A stretch of DNA of 19,827 bases from Firmicutes bacterium UBA5227. GTDB lineage: Bacteria > Bacillota > Clostridia > Tissierellales > Sedimentibacteraceae. The translations under genes were made by a program, and so were the position numbers. How positions within the stretch are numbered: the first letter of the stretch is position 1; each line of letters starts with the position of its first letter. The notes beneath the pieces are model-generated. The model had not been told where the DNA came from, did not search any database, and saw only the letters and a list, made by a program, of their open reading frames with translations. The stretch covers positions 1 through 19,827 of the forward strand of contig DHUT01000022.1 in the NCBI GenBank assembly GCA_002409285.1, given 5' to 3'. Below are positions 15,530-19,827 of this stretch, in pieces.

Positions 15530-17620
15530 ATGAAAAAATTTAGTACCATTAAAAAAATTAAGGTTAAACTTCCAAGCTTTAAAAGGAAAACAAATCGTAA
15601 GAGGAAAAACAGCAGTATAAAAAAGAAAATATTTTTAAGTATTACTTCAATAATCCTAATTTCTGTACTTGTAATAGGAGGAGTTACTTCTTATTTAAGT
15701 TACAGGTCTACGTTCGATACCCTTGAACAGACTATGGAGGAGGTAGCTAAATCTTCAGCGGCTGTTGTATCAAAAGAGCTTAATACATATAAAACGGTTG
15801 CTTCTGAAATAGGAATGATTGCGGAATTGTCAAATCCGGATATAACCCGGCAGGAGAAAGCGGATATTTTTACCGGCAGAAAAGAAATGTTAGGTCTGGT
15901 TGACCTTAATATTGCTGATAAGAAGGGAGCTGTATCCTCCTACGGAACACAGGCTTCCGAGATTGTATCGTATATGGATTGTTTTAAAAAATCTATGGAG
16001 GGGGATGTTTATGTAAGCGGAGCGCAGGTTAGCGGAGATGGATCGGAAATGTATTTTCTGATTACCGCACCTTTGTGGAAGGATGGAGTATATGGTTCAT
16101 CGGCTGAAGGAGTTGTGTTATTAACGGCTAACGGAAAAACCATGTCGGATATTGCTTCGCAGGTTGTAATTGGGGAAAAAGGTTTCGGGTACATAATTGA
16201 CGGAAATGGCTATACAATAGGTCACCCCGAATATGAAAGGGTTTTAAATCATGAAAATGTCATTAGTCGCTATAAGATTGACGGAAGCAATGAAGAACTG
16301 GCTCTTTTAGAGGAAAAAATGCTTAACAAGGAATTGAGCGTGGGGAGCTATACATCTTCTGAGGGTAAAAAGCTTTTGTCATATTCTGAAATAGAAGGTA
16401 CTGAGGGATGGGGTCTTATAATAGAGGTTCCTCAGTCTGAATATATGGCCGGCACATATTTAAGCATAATGACGACTTTAATACTGGGTATTGTGGCTGT
16501 TCTCATAGCTTCGTTTATCGGATTAAGGACTTCCGGAAAGATTGCAGATCCTATAATAGCATGTGCTAACAGGTTAAAGCTTTTATCTGAAGGAGATCTG
16601 CATACTGAAGTGCCTAAGACGAACAACAGGGATGAAACGGGGTTACTGTTGGAATCTCTGGAGATAACCATAAATGAAACCAATGACGTTATAAAAGATA
16701 TTTCGTACCACTTGGGCGCAATGGCAGACAGCGATTTAACCAACTATGTGGGAAAAGATTACCTGGGTGATTTTGATCCGATAAAACAGTCTTTAATACG
16801 AATATTGAAAATCTTAAACTATACATTCAGAAATATATCTGACAGCTCAGAGCAGGTTGCCAGCGGCTCGCAGCAGGTTGCGGCAGGTGCACAGGTTTTA
16901 ACTGAAGGAGCAACTGAGCAGGCAAGTTCAATTGAGGAATTAGCTGCCACTATGGGCGAAATTTCTGAGCAGATATTTTCAAATGATAAAAGCACTCAAA
17001 ATGCAAAGCTTATTGCTAAGGAAACTTCGGAAGAGGTTCAAAATGGAACTGAGCATATGAATCAAATGACTGGTGCTATGAGTGATATTAATCAGGCATC
17101 TGTTCAAATAGGTAAAATAATAAAGACTATTGATGATATTGCCTTTCAAACCAATATACTTGCATTAAATGCGGCTGTTGAAGCAGCAAGGGCCGGCTCT
17201 GCAGGCAAAGGGTTTGCCGTTGTAGCTGATGAAGTAAGGAATCTTGCGTCAAAAAGCTCCGAAGCAGCTAAAAATACAACGTTACTGATTGAAAATACAT
17301 TAAAATCCATTGAAAAGGGTGATAAGATAGCGGAGGACACCTTAAAATCATTTAATACTATTGTGGAAAAAACCGACAAGACATTTTCTATAGTGGAACA
17401 AATAGCGGAAGCATCACAACAGCAGGCTCAGGCAATATCCCAGGTAAATACGGGAATTGAACAGATATCCTCAGTGGTTCAGACCAATTCGGCTACGGCT
17501 GAAGAAAGTTCTGCAGCCAGCGAGGAACTAAGCGAGCAGGCAATGCTGTTAAAGAGCCTCTTAAGCAAAGTAAAGTTAAAAAATTCTTCGAAAGTTGAAG
17601 AAAGTGCGGAAGTGATATAG
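15530..17620 (+). CDS. Methyl-accepting chemotaxis protein with dCache sensor
   Basis: A transmembrane chemoreceptor of about 696 residues. A strongly basic N-terminal stretch of about 30 residues precedes membrane helix 1 (about 34-56). An extracellular dCache-type sensor follows (about 60-305), then helix 2 (about 312-331). A HAMP domain begins there, and a second HAMP-like unit (AMADSDLTNYVGKDYLGDF) leads to the cytoplasmic signalling hairpin. The tip DIAFQTNILALNAAVEAARA (about 537-556) is the conserved CheA/CheW contact. No C-terminal tethering pentapeptide is seen. The ligand is unknown. I chose ATG 15530 because GAGG (15520-15523) lies 6 nt upstream. The ATG at 15518 has no such site. 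It follows the EAL gene by about 75 nt with no terminator between, so co-transcription is likely. Confidence 0.92.
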   Translation: MKKFSTIKKIKVKLPSFKRKTNRKRKNSSIKKKIFLSITSIILISVLVIGGVTSYLSYRSTFDTLEQTMEEVAKSSAAVVSKELNTYKTVASEIGMIAELSNPDITRQEKADIFTGRKEMLGLVDLNIADKKGAVSSYGTQASEIVSYMDCFKKSMEGDVYVSGAQVSGDGSEMYFLITAPLWKDGVYGSSAEGVVLLTANGKTMSDIASQVVIGEKGFGYIIDGNGYTIGHPEYERVLNHENVISRYKIDGSNEELALLEEKMLNKELSVGSYTSSEGKKLLSYSEIEGTEGWGLIIEVPQSEYMAGTYLSIMTTLILGIVAVLIASFIGLRTSGKIADPIIACANRLKLLSEGDLHTEVPKTNNRDETGLLLESLEITINETNDVIKDISYHLGAMADSDLTNYVGKDYLGDFDPIKQSLIRILKILNYTFRNISDSSEQVASGSQQVAAGAQVLTEGATEQASSIEELAATMGEISEQIFSNDKSTQNAKLIAKETSEEVQNGTEHMNQMTGAMSDINQASVQIGKIIKTIDDIAFQTNILALNAAVEAARAGSAGKGFAVVADEVRNLASKSSEAAKNTTLLIENTLKSIEKGDKIAEDTLKSFNTIVEKTDKTFSIVEQIAEASQQQAQAISQVNTGIEQISSVVQTNSATAEESSAASEELSEQAMLLKSLLSKVKLKNSSKVEESAEVI

Positions 17621-17639
17621 TAAATAAGATGGTTACATG

Positions 17640-17670
17640 GGACTGTTTAATGAGAACAGTCCTTTCTTTT
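17640..17670 (+). terminator. Rho-independent terminator after the chemoreceptor
   Basis: GGACTGTT (17640-17647) and AACAGTCC (17655-17662) form an 8-bp stem with a 7-nt loop, followed by TTTCTTTT. Confidence 0.9.
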
Positions 17671-17690
17671 ATATCTTTTATAATTAAAAT

Positions 17691-17719
17691 TTGCCAGATG
17701 GTAATGCTTAATATATAAT
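17691..17719 (+). promoter_or_regulatory. Sigma-A promoter of the two-component system
   Basis: TTGCCA (17691-17696), 17 nt, TATAAT (17714-17719): five of six -35 matches, a perfect -10 and ideal spacing. Transcription would start near 17726, giving a leader of about 105 nt to the TTG at 17832. No extra hairpin is obvious in that leader. Confidence 0.75.
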
Positions 17720-17819
17720 ATATGTAAGTTAAAATCGAAAATTAAGAAATATTAATATAGGTTTAAGATTGTAACAATATATTAGTTTATAACAGTTATA
17801 CTATAAATTGATGTGGACT

Positions 17820-17824
17820 GGAGG
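17820..17824 (+). promoter_or_regulatory. Ribosome binding site that fixes the response regulator start
   Basis: GGAGG with a 7-nt spacer to TTG 17832. It is too close to ATG 17826 (1 nt) and lies downstream of the longer alternatives at 17808 and 17811. Confidence 0.75.
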
Positions 17825-17831
17825 AATGGTT

Positions 17832-18500
17832 TTGAGAATCTTAATAGTTGAAGATGAAGTTAAAATAACACAGGCATTGAGTTACCTTTTTCAAAAGCAA
17901 AAAATTGATGTAGATATAGCAAATGACGGTGAGGAAGGTCTTATTCTTGCATGTAAGGATATATATGATGTAATTGTTCTTGATATAATGCTTCCTGAGG
18001 TTGACGGTATTCAAATATTAAAGGCAGTTAGAAATAACGGGTTAAAAACACCTGTTATAATGCTTACGGCAAAGGATACTGTTGATGACCGTGTTTTTGG
18101 GCTGGAGAACGGTGCTGATGACTATCTTGTAAAACCTTTTGCAACCAAGGAATTAATCGCAAGGGTAAAAGCTCTTGCCAGAAGAAAGAGTACAGAGTAT
18201 GTGGGTGAGGTCTACGAGTTTGAGGATATAAAGTATGATGTGAAAAATTACATGCTGTATGTGAACGGAAATGAATATAAAATACCTTTGAAGGAAGCCA
18301 TGCTTATGGAAATGTTCATAAAAAAGCCCAGGCAGGTTTTTACCAGGGAGCAGATAATCGATAGAATATGGGGTCTTGAGGCGGACATACTGGAAAGTAA
18401 CATAGAAATATATGTCCATCATTTAAGGAAAAGGCTTGAAAATACAAATGCAAAAATAGAAACTGTAAGAGGCGTGGGATATATGCTTAAGGAGAAATAA
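17832..18500 (+). CDS. OmpR/PhoB-family response regulator
   Basis: A 222-residue regulator starting at TTG 17832 (fMet-RILIVEDE). The receiver domain (1-120) has the acidic pocket Glu7/Asp8, phospho-acceptor Asp51 in VIVLDIMLPEVDG, Thr79 and Lys101 (VKPF). A linker leads to a C-terminal winged-helix DNA-binding domain (about 127-222) with REQIIDRIWG and EIYVHHLRKRLE, ending in VRGVGYML. It would bind DNA after phosphorylation by the kinase encoded 2 nt downstream. Target genes cannot be read from the sequence. The start choice rests on GGAGG placement and on the usual N-terminus of the family. It is separated from the flagellar genes by a terminator and has its own sigma-A promoter. Confidence 0.93.
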   Translation: MRILIVEDEVKITQALSYLFQKQKIDVDIANDGEEGLILACKDIYDVIVLDIMLPEVDGIQILKAVRNNGLKTPVIMLTAKDTVDDRVFGLENGADDYLVKPFATKELIARVKALARRKSTEYVGEVYEFEDIKYDVKNYMLYVNGNEYKIPLKEAMLMEMFIKKPRQVFTREQIIDRIWGLEADILESNIEIYVHHLRKRLENTNAKIETVRGVGYMLKEK

Positions 18501-18502
18501 CA

Positions 18503-19777
18503 ATGTTCAGGAAGCTGCATTTTAAACTAACTGCATATATGGGGGTAATTCTGATTGCATTTATGTGTTTTATCGCTGCTGGAATTTATAATTTTACCCG
18601 TATTATCTTTGAGGATGGTAACAAGGAGCTGATGAAATCTGAGGCCATGAGGGTGTACACGTACAATAATACAACTTTGTTGGATTTCAGAAACAGGGGT
18701 GACACGTCATATATGAGAATAGGCCCGTCCATAGCTCTGATGGGTGATAAAAAACTGGATGCAAGCTGTGTTATCTATAACATTGATTTGGAACAGGTTT
18801 ACTCTGAAGAGGATGACATAAAGATTTCAGGAAATATCAAACCGCTTGTATCTAAAGCATTTGAAGAAAAAAAGGATTCTTATGCGGTTAAAAGGATCGG
18901 GAGATATAAATACAGAATATATACAAGATATTTTGATGATACAAATGGTCAGACTGTTGTTCAGGTTTACCAGAATACTGTGAATGAAGATATTTTCTGG
19001 TCTTTCCTCAGGACGGTTCTTTATGGTACGGGGCTTAGCGGCACCGCAATTTTGCTTGTCATAAGTTTTTTGTTTACAGGGCAGGCGTTAAAGCCTGTAA
19101 GGGAAACCTGGATGAGGCAGAAGGAATTCATTGCTGACGCATCTCATGAATTACGAACTCCTTTGACTGTAATTCAGACAAATTTGGATGTGGTGCTCAG
19201 TGATGACGAGGGAACTGTTGAGGATAATGAGGTTTGGCTTGACAATGCGTATTCGGAAACCAGGGTTATGGCCGGATTGATTGACCAGCTTCTTATATTG
19301 GCAAAGGCTGATGCTAATGAAGAAAAACTGGATATATCTGAATTTTCCTTGTCAGAGGTTGTGGAAAATGTGTGTCAGAATATGGAAATCATTGCTAGAA
19401 AGAAAAATCTTGATTTTCAGATGAATATAGAAGAAGATATAAAAATAAAAGCTGATTATGACAAAATTAGAAGGCTTATAGTAATATTGGTTGACAACGC
19501 AGTTAAATACACCGAAAAGGGCGGCGTTACCGTAAGTCTTTTTACGGATAAAAATAAAAGGGTGTTTACAGTGGAGGACACAGGTATAGGTATTGCAAAA
19601 AAGGATCTGGACAGAATATTTGACCGTTTTTACAGGGCAGATAAGGCAAGGCACAGAGAAGGTGGAACAGGTCTTGGATTAAGCATTGCCAAATGGATTG
19701 CTGATATCCACAAATACTCCCTAACAGTTGAAAGCGAACTCAACATAGGAAGCAAGTTCACATTAAAGATGCCCTAA
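18503..19777 (+). CDS. Membrane sensor histidine kinase
   Basis: A 424-residue sensor kinase, partner of the preceding regulator. Helix 1 (about 11-33) and helix 2 (about 168-192) flank an extracellular domain of about 130 residues that I do not recognise. No clear HAMP is visible; a short linker leads straight into the dimerisation domain with FIADASHELRTPL (phospho-acceptor His215). The ATPase domain has the N box LVDNAVKYT (Asn332), the G1 box DTGIGI (359-364), the F-box DRFYRAD and the G2 box GGTGLGLSIAK (387-397). All catalytic elements look intact. The start ATG lies 2 nt after the regulator stop, with AAGGAGA as ribosome binding site. The signal is unknown. It resembles CiaH/ArlS-type kinases, but this is only a family-level likeness. 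Confidence 0.93.
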   Translation: MFRKLHFKLTAYMGVILIAFMCFIAAGIYNFTRIIFEDGNKELMKSEAMRVYTYNNTTLLDFRNRGDTSYMRIGPSIALMGDKKLDASCVIYNIDLEQVYSEEDDIKISGNIKPLVSKAFEEKKDSYAVKRIGRYKYRIYTRYFDDTNGQTVVQVYQNTVNEDIFWSFLRTVLYGTGLSGTAILLVISFLFTGQALKPVRETWMRQKEFIADASHELRTPLTVIQTNLDVVLSDDEGTVEDNEVWLDNAYSETRVMAGLIDQLLILAKADANEEKLDISEFSLSEVVENVCQNMEIIARKKNLDFQMNIEEDIKIKADYDKIRRLIVILVDNAVKYTEKGGVTVSLFTDKNKRVFTVEDTGIGIAKKDLDRIFDRFYRADKARHREGGTGLGLSIAKWIADIHKYSLTVESELNIGSKFTLKMP

Positions 19778-19779
19778 CC

Positions 19780-19811
19780 CCATTTTTCAGAGTCTTTTTT
19801 CTGAAAAATGG
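19780..19811. repeat. 12-bp inverted repeat after the kinase gene
   Basis: CCATTTTTCAGA (19780-19791) and TCTGAAAAATGG (19800-19811) pair perfectly around an 8-nt loop (GTCTTTTT). It begins 2 nt after the kinase stop. Neither side carries a T-run, so it is not a standard terminator. It may stabilise the mRNA 3' end, be an imperfect terminator, or be one copy of a dispersed repeat. Confidence 0.7.
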
Positions 19812-19827
19812 CGGTAGGTCATTCGCA

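Noticed and set aside
17769..17802. Second promoter before the response regulator (TTGTAA and TATACT)
   Set aside because: The spacing is 22 nt, too long, and a far better promoter lies at 17691-17719.
1..19827. CRISPR arrays, tRNA or rRNA genes, insertion sequences
   Set aside because: Reading both strands by eye I saw no regularly spaced repeats, no tRNA-like cloverleaf with the GTTCRA-type loop, and no transposase reading frame or paired terminal repeats.

Overview
The window is AT-rich with every recognisable gene on the + strand. It looks like a chromosomal piece of a motile, low-GC Gram-positive bacterium of the class Clostridia. The reasons are strong AGGAGG-type ribosome binding sites, several TTG starts, three promoters of the sigma-D (sigma-28) type, and a short Clostridia-like flagellin. 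The species cannot be fixed from the sequence alone.

Layout. Positions 1-511 hold no convincing intact gene: there is a start-less minus-strand coding remnant at the left edge, a weak 32-codon ORF, and a consensus sigma-D promoter (TAAA-N15-GCCGATAT, 402-428). From 512 to 12733 runs a tightly packed 13-gene flagellin-glycosylation island, with all gaps under 70 nt and several 4-8 nt overlaps. It holds an acidic protein of unknown function, a Maf/DUF115 glycosyltransferase, a shortened radical SAM/SPASM protein and an SGNH-fold protein. These are followed by a complete-looking legionaminic acid pathway from the nucleotide-sugar dehydratase onward: LegB, LegC, PtmE, a LegH/NeuD-like acetyltransferase, LegI, LegG and the CMP-transferase LegF. 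Two likely sugar-tailoring genes, a double-GNAT acetyltransferase and a PIG-L deacetylase, sit between LegG and LegF.

From 12731 to 13782 lies flagellin as a single-gene unit. It has its own sigma-D-like promoter, a leader with a candidate CsrA-binding hairpin next to the ribosome binding site, and a strong terminator. A third sigma-D-like promoter precedes a membrane GGDEF-EAL protein whose GGDEF site is degenerate and whose EAL site looks intact, so it probably degrades c-di-GMP. A dCache/HAMP methyl-accepting chemotaxis protein and a terminator follow. The last part is an OmpR-type two-component system with a well-formed sigma-A promoter (TTGCCA-N17-TATAAT), ending at an inverted repeat.

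How the parts fit. The island makes a CMP-activated legionaminic acid derivative, and Maf attaches it to flagellin inside the cell before export. The PIG-L/GNAT pair plus the radical SAM and SGNH proteins are candidates for making a non-standard decoration. The same class of promoter ties sugar synthesis, filament subunit and the c-di-GMP phosphodiesterase together in time. The least expected items are the radical SAM protein lacking most of its barrel, the deacetylase-acyltransferase pair inside a legionaminic acid operon, and the CsrA-type hairpin in the flagellin leader.
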